A stretch of DNA of 6,675 nt from an uncultured Collinsella sp. (GTDB lineage: Bacteria > Actinomycetota > Coriobacteriia > Coriobacteriales > Coriobacteriaceae): the NCBI GenBank assembly GCA_900757265.1, contig CAAENW010000107.1:1-6675 (forward strand). The letters are read 5' to 3'. The notes beneath the pieces are model-generated. The model was not told the DNA's origin. It saw only the letters and a list, made by a program, of their open reading frames with translations, and ran no database searches. Shown one piece after another: positions 1 to 5,591 of this stretch. How positions within the stretch are numbered: the first letter of the stretch is position 1; each line of letters begins with the position of its first letter. Made by a program: the position numbers and the translations under genes.

Positions 1-39
1 AGATGTTACAGATCGAGACAAATGGTTGCCGACCCGCTC

Positions 40-89
40 AAAAACAAAAAGGCCGGGGGCGGCGCGCCGTGTGACGTGCCGCCCCCGGC
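40..89 (-). terminator. Strong intrinsic terminator after the lacE-lacG unit
   Basis: On the minus strand a perfect 12-bp G+C stem (52-63 with 78-89; arms GCCGGGGGCGGC and GCCGCCCCCGGC) with a 14-base loop is followed directly by CTTTTTGTTTTTGAG (51 down to 37). It begins about 45 bases past the lacG stop codon, the right position and direction to end the operon transcript. The plus-strand reading lacks a T tract after the stem, so it acts in one direction. Confidence 0.93.
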
Positions 90-134
90 TGAGAAATGGG
101 GACAGGTTGTGTGAGCGGGCAACCCTGCCAGACA

Positions 135-1574
135 CTAGTCCAGACGACGGGTCTGCGCCACGTGCTTGTACCAGTAGGCGCTTGCCTTGGGCGTGCGCTT
201 CTGGGTTTCAAAGTCAACGTAGAAGAAGCCATAGCGCTTGTTGTAGCCGTTGGTCCAGGAGAACTGATCCTGCAGGCTCCACAGGAAGTAGCCGCCCACG
301 TTGACGCCCACCTCCATGGCCTTGAGCAGCCAACGCAGGTGCTGCTCGATGTAGTCTATGCGCGGCTGGTCGTCCACAAAGCCGTCTTTGTAGGGGTCCT
401 TGTAGCCCATGCCGTTCTCGGTGATGAAGATCTGCTTGTAGTTGGGGTAGCGCTGCTTAATGTAGACGAGCAGATCGAACAGACCCTCGGGATAGATGAT
501 CCAGTCCCAGTCGGTGGTGGGGATGCCGGGCTTGTTCACGTGCTCGCCAATGCCCTTGACGCGCCAGCGGCCGGTGCCCTTCTCGCCCGTACCGTTGTGG
601 TGCAGGTCGTTCTCGCCATCGTAAGCCTTGAGGAAGCGGCACTGGTAGTTGTTAACGCCCAGGTAGTCGTTGTAGAGCGCTGCCTCGCGCATAATCTCGA
701 GGTCCTCGTCCAGGATCTCGATGGTGCCGCCCGAGACGGCAGCCAGGCGGTTGGCGCACTCGAGGGTGTCGGGAGCATAGTCCCCGCGGAAGGTGGCGTC
801 GAGCAAGAACTGGTTCTGCAGCACGTGCTCGTTATTGGCGGCCTTGATGTCGGCGGGGTCGTTCTCGTTGAGCGGATACTTAAACTCCAGCGATTGAATG
901 ACGCCGATCTTGCCCCTAAAACCGCCGTTGTGGAAGGCCAGCACGGCCTTGGCGTGGGCGAGCATCATGTTGTGCTCGCACTGGAAGGCCTCGGCCAGAT
1001 GAGCTTTGACGCCGCCGGGGAAGGTGCCCTCGATGTAGGTGTTGGAGGCGTCGGCCCAGATCTCGTTAAAGGTGAACCAGTAGGTCACCTGGTCGGCGTA
1101 CTCCTTAAAGCAGAAGGTGGCAAAGTCCACAAAGGCATCGATGGTCTCGCGGTTGAGGAAGTCGCCCTTCTCAAAGAGGGGAAGCGGCGTATCGAAGTGA
1201 TGCAGCGTGACGAACGGCTCAACATGGTGCTTATGGCACTCGGCGAAGAGATCGTGGTAGAACTGGACGCCCTCGGGGTTGATTTCGCCGGTGCCGTTGG
1301 GGAAGATGCGGCTCCAGGCAATGGAGAGGCGAATGCCGTTGATACCGAACTCCTCGCACAGCTCCAAGTCGACAGGGTACTGGTTGTAGAAGTCCGAAGC
1401 GGGGTCGGGGGAGAAACGGCCTTGGGCTTCCAGAAAGTCGTCCCAGGCAACCTTGCCCTTACCGTGAGTGCGGGCCTCGCCCTCTACCTGGTAGGCAGCG
1501 GTGGCGCCGCCAAAGACAAAGCCCTCGGGAAACTGCGCGGGCGGGTTGGTGACGCTAGCAGGATTAACGGACAT
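135..1574 (-). CDS. lacG: 6-phospho-beta-galactosidase, glycoside hydrolase family 1 (LacG-like)
   Basis: Cytoplasmic retaining glycosidase that should split lactose 6-phosphate, delivered by the PTS, into glucose and galactose 6-phosphate. The 479-residue product is a full-length GH1 barrel; known LacG proteins are about 470. Visible motifs are FVFGGATAAYQVEG (19-32), the acid/base Glu171 in TFNE, and the nucleophile Glu386 in ITENG. The segment SWTNGYNKRYG (439-449) keeps Ser439, Lys446 and Tyr448 at the spacing of the 6-phosphate-binding Ser428, Lys435 and Tyr437 of Lactococcus lactis LacG. Trp440 matches the LacG Trp429 linked to galactose preference; 6-phospho-beta-glucosidases usually have Ala or Ser there. 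Segments such as ASDFYNQYPVDLEL and HHVEPFVTLHHFDTP closely resemble LacG. The start is preceded by a modest GGAT site (1583-1586). The gene lies 70 bp downstream of the IIBC gene, probably in the same transcript. The GH1 call is certain; galacto- over gluco-specificity is inferred from motifs. Confidence 0.95.
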   Translation of the reverse strand: MSVNPASVTNPPAQFPEGFVFGGATAAYQVEGEARTHGKGKVAWDDFLEAQGRFSPDPASDFYNQYPVDLELCEEFGINGIRLSIAWSRIFPNGTGEINPEGVQFYHDLFAECHKHHVEPFVTLHHFDTPLPLFEKGDFLNRETIDAFVDFATFCFKEYADQVTYWFTFNEIWADASNTYIEGTFPGGVKAHLAEAFQCEHNMMLAHAKAVLAFHNGGFRGKIGVIQSLEFKYPLNENDPADIKAANNEHVLQNQFLLDATFRGDYAPDTLECANRLAAVSGGTIEILDEDLEIMREAALYNDYLGVNNYQCRFLKAYDGENDLHHNGTGEKGTGRWRVKGIGEHVNKPGIPTTDWDWIIYPEGLFDLLVYIKQRYPNYKQIFITENGMGYKDPYKDGFVDDQPRIDYIEQHLRWLLKAMEVGVNVGGYFLWSLQDQFSWTNGYNKRYGFFYVDFETQKRTPKASAYWYKHVAQTRRLD

Positions 1575-1604
1575 GATGAAATATCCAATCGTCTAAATCG
1601 AAGT

Positions 1605-1632
1605 GCCAGCCGGCTGTTGATGGTCGGCTGGC
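1605..1632 (-). other. Intercistronic hairpin between lacE and lacG
   Basis: A perfect 8-bp inverted repeat (GCCAGCCG at 1605-1612 with CGGCTGGC at 1625-1632) and a 12-base loop sits 12 bases past the lacE stop, in the 70-bp gap before lacG. On the minus strand it is followed by ACTTCGATTTAG, not a real U tract, so it is a poor terminator. It may instead lower read-through partially or stabilise the 3' end of the lacE message, setting different IIBC and glycosidase levels. The structure is seen; the role is inferred. Confidence 0.5.
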
Positions 1633-1644
1633 TCTGAGCGTTAC

Positions 1645-3420
1645 TTACTTCGAGAGTTGCTCACTTACGAAGGCGAGAGACTTGTCGCCGTTCTGGGAGA
1701 GCTCGATGTACTGCTTACCGCGGCAGGCGACGCACTTGTTGCCCACGCGCTCGCAATCCTTCTGCAGGTCGCCCAGGTAGCTGGCTGCCTGCGGGGCCAG
1801 GACGACCAGGTCAAAGTCGGGGAGCATGTCGACGTGGTTGCCATAGGCCTCGGCAGCGGTCTCAAGATTGATGCCGCGCTCCTTGGCAGCCTTGGCCAGT
1901 GCGTTGGCGAGCAGGCCCGAGGTACCGCCGCCCTGGCAGAGCACGAGCACGCGCTTGCCGTTGAGGTCGCTGGCGGTCGTTGCCTCGGCAGCGGGTGCTG
2001 CAGAAGCGGCAGGGGAGTCGACCTTCACGGCCTCGGCAGCAGCGCCGGCGGCAACGCTCTTGGCGTCAGCCTTGCCCTGGAAGGCATCGTTGAGCTTGGC
2101 GGCCTTCTCGGCGTTCTTGGCGGCGAGCTCCTCCTGGGAGATCTCGGCCTCCTCGGCGCACTTCTGGGCGTCATAGGCACGGAAGAACGGGTAGTACAGG
2201 ACAAAGTCGACGACCAGGATGAGGGCGAGCATCACAAAGGCGAGCGGCTGGAAGCCCAGGCCCATGATGGTACCGATGGGGCCGGGGACGGTCCAAGGCA
2301 GGGTGTACATAAAGCCGTTCATGCCCAAGAAGTCGATAAAGATCTTGAGGATCCAGATGTTGGCGATCGGGGCAAAGACAAACGGGACAAAGAAGACGGG
2401 GTTGAGCACGATGGGTGCGGCGAACAGCAGCGGCTCGTTGACGGCAAAGCAGACCGGAACGATGGCGGCCTTACCGACGGCGCGCATCTCCTGAGACTTG
2501 GCCAGGAAGCAGAACATAAAGACCAGGACGAGCGTGGCACCGGTGCCGCCCATGCAGACGACGAAGTACTGGGCACCCTGGGTCAGGACAGCGGAAGCGT
2601 GCTGGCCAGCTTGGAACGCAGCCAGGTTGTCGGTCATGTTGGCAACGAGAGCGGCGGCGATGGCGGGCTCGACGATCGAGGGGCCGTGGACGCCGACGAA
2701 CCAGAACAGGCTCATGGCACCGTAGATCACAGCGAGGCCGATGTAGCCGTCGGCGGCGGTGAACAGGGGCTGGAACACCTGGATGACGCCCTGGGCAAAG
2801 CAGAAGCCAAAGGCAGCGCGGAAGACGATGTCAAAGACCCAAAAGACGGTGATGCAGACGGAGAAGGGGATGATGTCCTTAAAGGTCTGCGAAATGTTGG
2901 GCGGAACCTGCTCGGGCATCTTGACGGTGATGTTGCGCTTAATAAAGAACTTGTAGATGATGCCGGTCACAAATGCAGCGATGAAGGCAGTCAGCAGGCC
3001 TTTGGAACCAAGATAGGTGGTGTTGAAGCCGCTGGCGGCGTCCGTGGCGATCGTGTCGCTCGAAAGGAGCAAGAAGCCGATGATGGCCGCGCACATGCAC
3101 GAGATGAAGTTGATCTGGTTGTTCTTGGGCAGGTCGCGGTTCTGAGCGTCGGCGAAGTGCTTGGCCGTGGTGGCGGCGCAGGCGATGGCCAGGATGCCCA
3201 TGGAGTAGTTGTAGCACTTCCACAGGGCGTTGTTGATGTCATCGGGCCAGTAGAAACCCCAGATGTTGGGGACCGAGGCTACCAGGCAGAAGATGGACGA
3301 GAAGATGATGATGGGGATGACGGAGATAAAGCCGTCGCGGATCGCCTTGAGGTACTTGTTGCGGGCGATCGCGTTGAAAAAGGGTTGGCCCTTTTCGATG
3401 ATGGCGATGAGTTGCTCCAT
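1645..3420 (-). CDS. lacE: PTS lactose-type transporter subunit IIBC (LacE-like)
   Basis: Membrane permease and phosphotransferase that imports a beta-galactoside, probably lactose, while phosphorylating it. The 591-residue product opens with a LacE-like segment (MEQLIAIIEKGQPFF, then IRDGFISVIPIIIFSSIF). The IIC domain spans about residues 1-415 with many hydrophobic segments, and contains VHGP (His245) and NEP (Glu329), motifs in the sugar-binding region of lactose/cellobiose IIC proteins. A charged, then Ala-rich linker (about 420-485) leads to the IIB domain (486-591). Cys495 in VLVLCQGGGTSGLLANAL is the expected phosphocysteine. LacE proteins are usually 565-590 residues, so the linker makes this one slightly long. 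A clear AGGAG ribosome binding site (plus-strand 3427-3431) supports the ATG at 3420. The gene lies upstream of lacG and diverges from the LacI-family gene; its IIA partner is encoded separately at 4997. Other beta-glycosides are possible substrates, but the match to LacE rather than CelB, together with LacG downstream, favours lactose. Confidence 0.95.
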   Translation of the reverse strand: MEQLIAIIEKGQPFFNAIARNKYLKAIRDGFISVIPIIIFSSIFCLVASVPNIWGFYWPDDINNALWKCYNYSMGILAIACAATTAKHFADAQNRDLPKNNQINFISCMCAAIIGFLLLSSDTIATDAASGFNTTYLGSKGLLTAFIAAFVTGIIYKFFIKRNITVKMPEQVPPNISQTFKDIIPFSVCITVFWVFDIVFRAAFGFCFAQGVIQVFQPLFTAADGYIGLAVIYGAMSLFWFVGVHGPSIVEPAIAAALVANMTDNLAAFQAGQHASAVLTQGAQYFVVCMGGTGATLVLVFMFCFLAKSQEMRAVGKAAIVPVCFAVNEPLLFAAPIVLNPVFFVPFVFAPIANIWILKIFIDFLGMNGFMYTLPWTVPGPIGTIMGLGFQPLAFVMLALILVVDFVLYYPFFRAYDAQKCAEEAEISQEELAAKNAEKAAKLNDAFQGKADAKSVAAGAAAEAVKVDSPAASAAPAAEATTASDLNGKRVLVLCQGGGTSGLLANALAKAAKERGINLETAAEAYGNHVDMLPDFDLVVLAPQAASYLGDLQKDCERVGNKCVACRGKQYIELSQNGDKSLAFVSEQLSK

Positions 3421-3461
3421 GCAATGCTCCTAAGAGTCGGTGGGTTAGCAACGATGGTAAC

Positions 3462-3483
3462 TTTTGGCGTTCGGTTGCCAAAA
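3462..3483 (-). repeat. 7-bp inverted repeat in lacE leader
   Basis: TTTTGGC (3462-3468) and GCCAAAA (3477-3483) form a perfect inverted repeat with an 8-base loop, 42 bases upstream of the lacE start. There is no following U tract and the ribosome binding site is outside it. It may be part of the operator A region or a leader hairpin. Confidence 0.4.
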
Positions 3484-3502
3484 TGTTGACGTTGCCATTT
3501 TG
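3479..3502 (+). promoter_or_regulatory. Candidate LacI-family operator A (lacE leader)
   Basis: A 24-bp imperfect palindrome centred on a CpG (3490-3491) has outer arms CAAAATG (3479-3485) and CATTTTG (3496-3502); 9 of 12 symmetric positions match. Its core AATGTTGACGTTGCCATT (3482-3499) repeats site B with two differences and in the opposite orientation. It would lie roughly 90-115 bases into the lacE leader, suited to looping with site B or to a roadblock. It overlaps the hairpin at 3462-3483. Confidence 0.45.
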
Positions 3503-3508
3503 CGACAC

Positions 3509-3551
3509 AAAAAAAGACGCGAACTGATGGTTCCTGTGCCTGCGAACCGTC
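3509..3551 (-). promoter_or_regulatory. Possible attenuator-like structure in lacE leader
   Basis: On the minus strand a GACG (3551-3548) and CGTC (3519-3516) pair encloses an inner GTTC/GAAC pair (3547-3544 with 3533-3530), and seven T residues follow immediately (3515-3509). The middle GAAC can instead pair with a second GTTC (3524-3521), so two small hairpins compete. The stems are only 4-5 bp, so stability is doubtful; the run of T after a possible stem in a leader is the reason to list it. Confidence 0.25.
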
Positions 3552-3565
3552 GATTCCTTATGCGT

Positions 3566-3573
3566 AAACGTTT
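3566..3573. promoter_or_regulatory. AAACGTTT palindrome, possible minor operator
   Basis: A perfect 8-bp palindrome centred on CpG in the lacE-regulator intergenic space, within the predicted lacE leader. With flanks it reads GCGTAAACGTTTGAGC, 12 of 16 positions symmetric. LacI-family proteins often bind such cores, but eight bases is little evidence and it differs from sites A and B. Confidence 0.2.
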
Positions 3574-3599
3574 GAGCCGCCCGGTGGCTCTGTGTTTGC

Positions 3600-3629
3600 A
3601 CAATGGCAACGTTAATATTTGGACTACAA
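3600..3629 (-). promoter_or_regulatory. Candidate lacE promoter (extended -10)
   Basis: On the minus strand TTGTAG (3629-3624) and CATTGT (3605-3600) are separated by 18 bp, with TGC directly before the -10 to make an extended -10. The predicted transcript would start near 3593, giving a leader of about 170 bases before lacE. The -10 itself is a weak match; support comes from the same layout in front of lacF (TTGTTT, 18 bp, TGC-CATACA). The operator-like 18-mer at 3602-3619 fills most of the spacer. Confidence 0.45.
3602..3619 (-). promoter_or_regulatory. Candidate LacI-family operator B (inside lacE promoter)
   Basis: The minus strand reads AATATTAACGTTGCCATT, matching 16 of 18 bases with the oppositely oriented site at 3482-3499. 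It has a central AACGTT with the CpG typical of LacI-family operators. It lies between the presumed -35 and -10 of lacE, where a bound repressor would block RNA polymerase. The centre CpG (3610-3611) is exactly 120 bp from that of site A. Confidence 0.45.
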
Positions 3630-3657
3630 AAGCCGTTCGGGGAAGCAAAAATGTCGG

Positions 3658-3665
3658 TGAACGGT
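3658..3665 (-). promoter_or_regulatory. ACCGTTCA element upstream of lacE promoter
   Basis: ACCGTTCA on the minus strand ends 28 bp before the lacE -35 box. The same octamer occurs twice upstream of the lacF promoter in the same orientation relative to transcription. A related CCGTTC lies in inverted orientation at 3633-3638 (20-bp gap). It is a candidate binding site for an activator or second regulator; no protein can be named. Confidence 0.3.
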
Positions 3666-3705
3666 AGGTTTTGGGTGGTGAGCGTATGGCGGAGGAGGCG
3701 TTAGA

Positions 3706-3711
3706 TATACT
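3706..3711 (+). promoter_or_regulatory. Candidate -10 of the LacI-family gene
   Basis: TATACT in the context TTAGATATACTTAAAG lies 66 bp before the regulator's ATG. No good -35 stands 16-18 bp upstream (CGTATG at best), implying a weak promoter or an activator. The same TATACTT -10 precedes the membrane-protein gene at 5548. Confidence 0.4.
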
Positions 3712-3777
3712 TAAAGACGTTTCATTTGACTGCGTAGGGTGCCACCAATGGCATCGTTGACATAGAAAGATCGACCT

Positions 3778-4782
3778 ATGGCCGCTGTTAAAAAATCGGT
3801 TTCCGTTAAGGACGTGGCGCGTCTCGCGGGCGTCTCGGAGCAGACAGTCTCGCGTACGGTGCACGATTCGCCCAGCGTGCGCCCCGAGACCAAGGAGCGC
3901 GTGCGTGCCGCCATGCGCGAGCTGGGGTATCGCCCCAATTTTGCCGGTCGATCGCTGCGCCGCGGCAAGTTTAAGACTGTCGGCGTCGCCATGTTCAACA
4001 TTACCGGCACCGGCAACCTCGACCGTATGGAGGGCTTTGCCGCCGCGGCCGACAAACATGGCTATGCCATCACCCTCACTAAAGTAGACGGGCATCCGTA
4101 TACCCTCGAGAGCGCATCGTCGCGCATGAGCGCACTGCCGGTGGATGGCATGGTTGTGATTATGAACCGCATGCCGGCGGACTTTGGCACCTTTGAGCCG
4201 CTGCCCGGTATGCAGACGGTGCTCGTTACCATGCTGGAGCACCCGCTGTGCTCGACGGTCGATAACGACCAGTTCGATTGCTCGCGCCAGGTGGTCGAGT
4301 ACTTGCTGGGGCAGGGGCACAAGACTGTGCACTTTATCTCGTGCCCCGAGCGCTCGCTTTCGGGCATGCAGCGCGAGGAGGGCTGGCGCGAGACGCTGCG
4401 CGCGCATGGTATTGAGCCGCCGCGATTCATTCGTGGCGATTGGACGGCGCAGAGCGGCTATGCTGCCGGTCAGGCTCTGGCAGACGATCCGACCTGTACG
4501 GCCATCTATGCCTCCAACGACGCCATGGCCTACGGCTGCATTCGCGGGCTCGAGTCGCGCGGAAAGCGCGTGCCCGAGGACGTGAGCGTGGTGGGTGTCG
4601 ATGACAGCCTGGGCGACATCGTGCCCGATCGTCGCCTGACCACGGTGCGCTTTGATAACAAGCGTGTCGGCATGTGGGCGGTCGACAAGATCGCCGGCGC
4701 CGAGGGCGTTGCGCCTGGCGTGGAACACATGCTGATCCCCGGCGTGCTCGTAGCGGGCGATACGGTGCACGATGTACGCTAG
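3778..4782 (+). CDS. LacI-family transcriptional regulator
   Basis: Sugar-responsive DNA-binding protein, probably the local repressor of the divergent IIBC/glycosidase unit and of the IIA gene downstream. The 334 residues match the usual LacI/GalR length. The N-terminal helix-turn-helix covers about residues 8-28 (SVKDVARLAGVSEQTVSRTV), followed by VRPETKERVRAAMRELGYRPN and a hinge-like AGRSLRRGK (56-64). A periplasmic-binding-like effector domain fills the rest, with YASNDAMAYGCIRGL (244-258) and the DVSVVGVDD segment (268-276) typical of the family. The C-terminus has VAGDTV where many relatives have a conserved Arg-x-Ser-Thr, a minor oddity. The start is weakly supported by the upstream AGAAAGA; a strong ribosome binding site is absent, which would suit a low-abundance repressor. 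The ligand cannot be read from the sequence; a galactoside or phosphogalactoside is inferred from context. It replaces the DeoR-type LacR found in classical lac PTS operons. Confidence 0.95.
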   Translation: MAAVKKSVSVKDVARLAGVSEQTVSRTVHDSPSVRPETKERVRAAMRELGYRPNFAGRSLRRGKFKTVGVAMFNITGTGNLDRMEGFAAAADKHGYAITLTKVDGHPYTLESASSRMSALPVDGMVVIMNRMPADFGTFEPLPGMQTVLVTMLEHPLCSTVDNDQFDCSRQVVEYLLGQGHKTVHFISCPERSLSGMQREEGWRETLRAHGIEPPRFIRGDWTAQSGYAAGQALADDPTCTAIYASNDAMAYGCIRGLESRGKRVPEDVSVVGVDDSLGDIVPDRRLTTVRFDNKRVGMWAVDKIAGAEGVAPGVEHMLIPGVLVAGDTVHDVR

Positions 4783-4841
4783 GGTGCGGACCTGTTTGGG
4801 TTGACGCTAATTGTGTTCGAGAATGTTCAGATTGGTTTAAA

Positions 4842-4871
4842 AACCGTTCACGGGTGAAAAGCAACCGTTCA
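4842..4871 (+). repeat. Tandem AACCGTTCA direct repeat upstream of lacF
   Basis: Two exact nine-base copies, 4842-4850 and 4863-4871, start 21 bp apart, which is two helical turns, so both face the same side of DNA. The first is followed by bases that make a TTCAC-GG-GTGAA palindrome (4847-4858). The second ends 32 bp before the presumed -35 of lacF, as the single ACCGTTCA does in front of lacE. Helical phasing suggests a cooperative protein-binding site. Confidence 0.4.
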
Positions 4872-4903
4872 TAGCTCGAAATTACGTTTTGCGCTGTTCT
4901 TTT

Positions 4904-4933
4904 TTGTTTGAATGTTAATGTTCCTGCCATACA
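4904..4933 (+). promoter_or_regulatory. Candidate lacF promoter with operator-like spacer
   Basis: TTGTTT (4904-4909), an 18-bp spacer and CATACA (4928-4933) with TGC directly upstream form an extended -10 promoter candidate, predicting a leader of roughly 55 bases. The spacer holds AATGTTAATGTT (4911-4922) followed by CCTGCCAT, a relative of operators A and B with three extra bases before GCCAT. It is the best promoter candidate in the 214-bp gap after the regulator gene, where no terminator is seen, so read-through from the regulator is also possible. Confidence 0.45.
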
Positions 4934-4996
4934 CAGCGCAGCGCGTATGCCCGGACGCGATGCTCTCCGTTGGTTCATATGTGAAAGGAACGCAAT

Positions 4997-5335
4997 ATGG
5001 CAACCAAAGAAGAAATCTCGATGGTTGGATTCGAGATTGTCGCATACGCGGGCGACGCCCAGACCGATCTGCTTGCAGCGCTCGATGCTGCTCGCGAGGG
5101 TGATTTTGAGAAGGCCGAGCAGCTGCACAAGGATGCCAGCGATGCACTTATCGGCGCCCACGACACGCAGACCAAGCTGCTTTCGCAGGAGGCCGGCGGC
5201 GGCGAGATGGAGATGACCTTCATCATGGCTCACGCTCAGGATACTCTCATGACCACCATGATCCTGGAGAAGCAGACCCGCTTTACCATCGATGCCTATA
5301 AGCGCATCGCCGCACTCGAGGCTAAGCTCGCCTAA
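4997..5335 (+). CDS. lacF: PTS lactose/cellobiose-type subunit IIA (LacF-like)
   Basis: Soluble cytoplasmic phosphocarrier that takes phosphate from HPr and passes it to Cys495 of the IIB domain encoded at 1645-3420. The 112-residue, mostly helical product has the family opening MVGFEIVAYAGDAQTDLLAAL (split over residues 9-29) and the active-site segment MAHAQDTLMTTM (77-88). His79 corresponds to the phosphorylated histidine and Asp82 to the metal-binding aspartate of the Lac-type IIA trimer. Typical LacF proteins are about 103-105 residues, so this one has a short C-terminal extension. A good GAAAGGA site (4983-4989) sets the start. The gene lies 214 bp after the regulator with its own promoter-like region, and is followed by an intrinsic terminator. 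Being apart from its IIBC partner and on the other strand is unusual. Cellobiose or chitobiose IIA proteins share this fold, so substrate assignment rests on the neighbours. Confidence 0.94.
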   Translation: MATKEEISMVGFEIVAYAGDAQTDLLAALDAAREGDFEKAEQLHKDASDALIGAHDTQTKLLSQEAGGGEMEMTFIMAHAQDTLMTTMILEKQTRFTIDAYKRIAALEAKLA

Positions 5336-5362
5336 CGAGCTCTCACAACCAAGTCCCCTTCC

Positions 5363-5397
5363 AAAAGCTCTACCGCTACCCGCGGCAGGGCTTTTTC
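5363..5397 (+). terminator. Intrinsic terminator after lacF
   Basis: AAAAGC (5363-5368) pairs with GCTTTT (5390-5395), TCT with AGG through one G-U pair, and after one mismatch CCGC (5373-5376) pairs with GCGG (5382-5385) around a TACCC loop. The descending arm runs into CTTTTTCTG. It begins 27 bases past the IIA stop codon. The A-rich left arm means it could also work weakly on the minus strand. Confidence 0.88.
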
Positions 5398-5409
5398 TGC
5401 ACTCCTCCA

Positions 5410-5476
5410 AGTTGCGGTGAAATAGGGACTGAATAGGGACCGGCGGGCGCAAAACAATCCCTATTCCACCGCAACT
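5410..5476. repeat. 67-bp imperfect palindrome (REP/MITE-like)
   Basis: Arms AGTTGCGGTGAAATAGGGA (5410-5428) and its reverse complement at 5458-5476 match at 18 of 19 positions, with a 29-base centre that contains a second GAATAGGGAC copy (5431-5440). It lies between the lacF terminator and the membrane-protein promoter and holds no gene. The size, near-perfect arms and intergenic position resemble dispersed palindromic repeats; only one copy is in the window, so dispersal cannot be shown. It is not a classical terminator because no T tract follows either arm. Confidence 0.65.
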
Positions 5477-5547
5477 CATCCCGAAATAGTCATTGGGGAC
5501 AGTCTTGGTGCCCGTTCGTCTTGCCGTTCGGTTTTTCGCTGGGTGGG

Positions 5548-5553
5548 TATACT
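5548..5553 (+). promoter_or_regulatory. Candidate -10 for the membrane-protein gene
   Basis: TATACT in GGGTATACTTCC lies 38 bp before the ATG at 5592. A proper -35 at 16-18 bp is not evident; TTGCCG (5521-5526) is 21 bp away. Just upstream, CCGTTCG occurs twice (5512-5518 and 5524-5530), related to the ACCGTTCA element near the sugar promoters but differing in its last base. Confidence 0.4.
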
Positions 5554-5591
5554 TCCTTTCACATTAAACGCCGGACTGAGGAGGTATCCAA

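Noticed and set aside
96..1637. Plus-strand open frame of 513 codons opposite lacG
   Set aside because: The opposite strand encodes a GH1 enzyme with all catalytic residues. This frame is Val/Leu/Gly-rich with no family motif and arises from the codon bias of the true gene.
1657..3489. Plus-strand open frame of 610 codons opposite lacE
   Set aside because: Its product is Gly/Asp/Glu/Val-rich low complexity without domains, while the minus strand encodes an intact IIBC protein.
3561..3576. CcpA-type catabolite (cre) site around AAACGTTT
   Set aside because: The flanking bases do not fit the cre consensus; only the CpG core agrees, so it is kept only as a weak LacI-type palindrome.
3757..3762. 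TTGACA just before the regulator start as a -35 box
   Set aside because: It is only 15 bases from the ATG, so transcription from it would begin inside the coding region; no -10 fits.
3421..3777. A small gene or structural RNA in the 357-bp divergent intergenic region
   Set aside because: The short open frames lack ribosome binding sites and coding character; the region is explained by promoters, operator-like repeats and the lacE leader.
3445..4770. Minus-strand open frame of 441 codons opposite the LacI-family gene
   Set aside because: It is His/Arg/Ala-rich and motif-free, and crosses both the regulator gene and the intergenic control region; the plus-strand LacI-family protein is complete.
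5410..5476. The long palindrome as a CRISPR repeat or an intrinsic terminator
   Set aside because: There is a single inverted pair with no regularly spaced direct repeats, and no T tract follows; a separate good terminator already lies at 5363-5397.
4427..5479. Minus-strand open frame of 350 codons across the regulator end, IIA and the palindrome
   Set aside because: It spans two genes, a terminator and a repeat, with an Arg/Pro-rich end and no recognisable domain.
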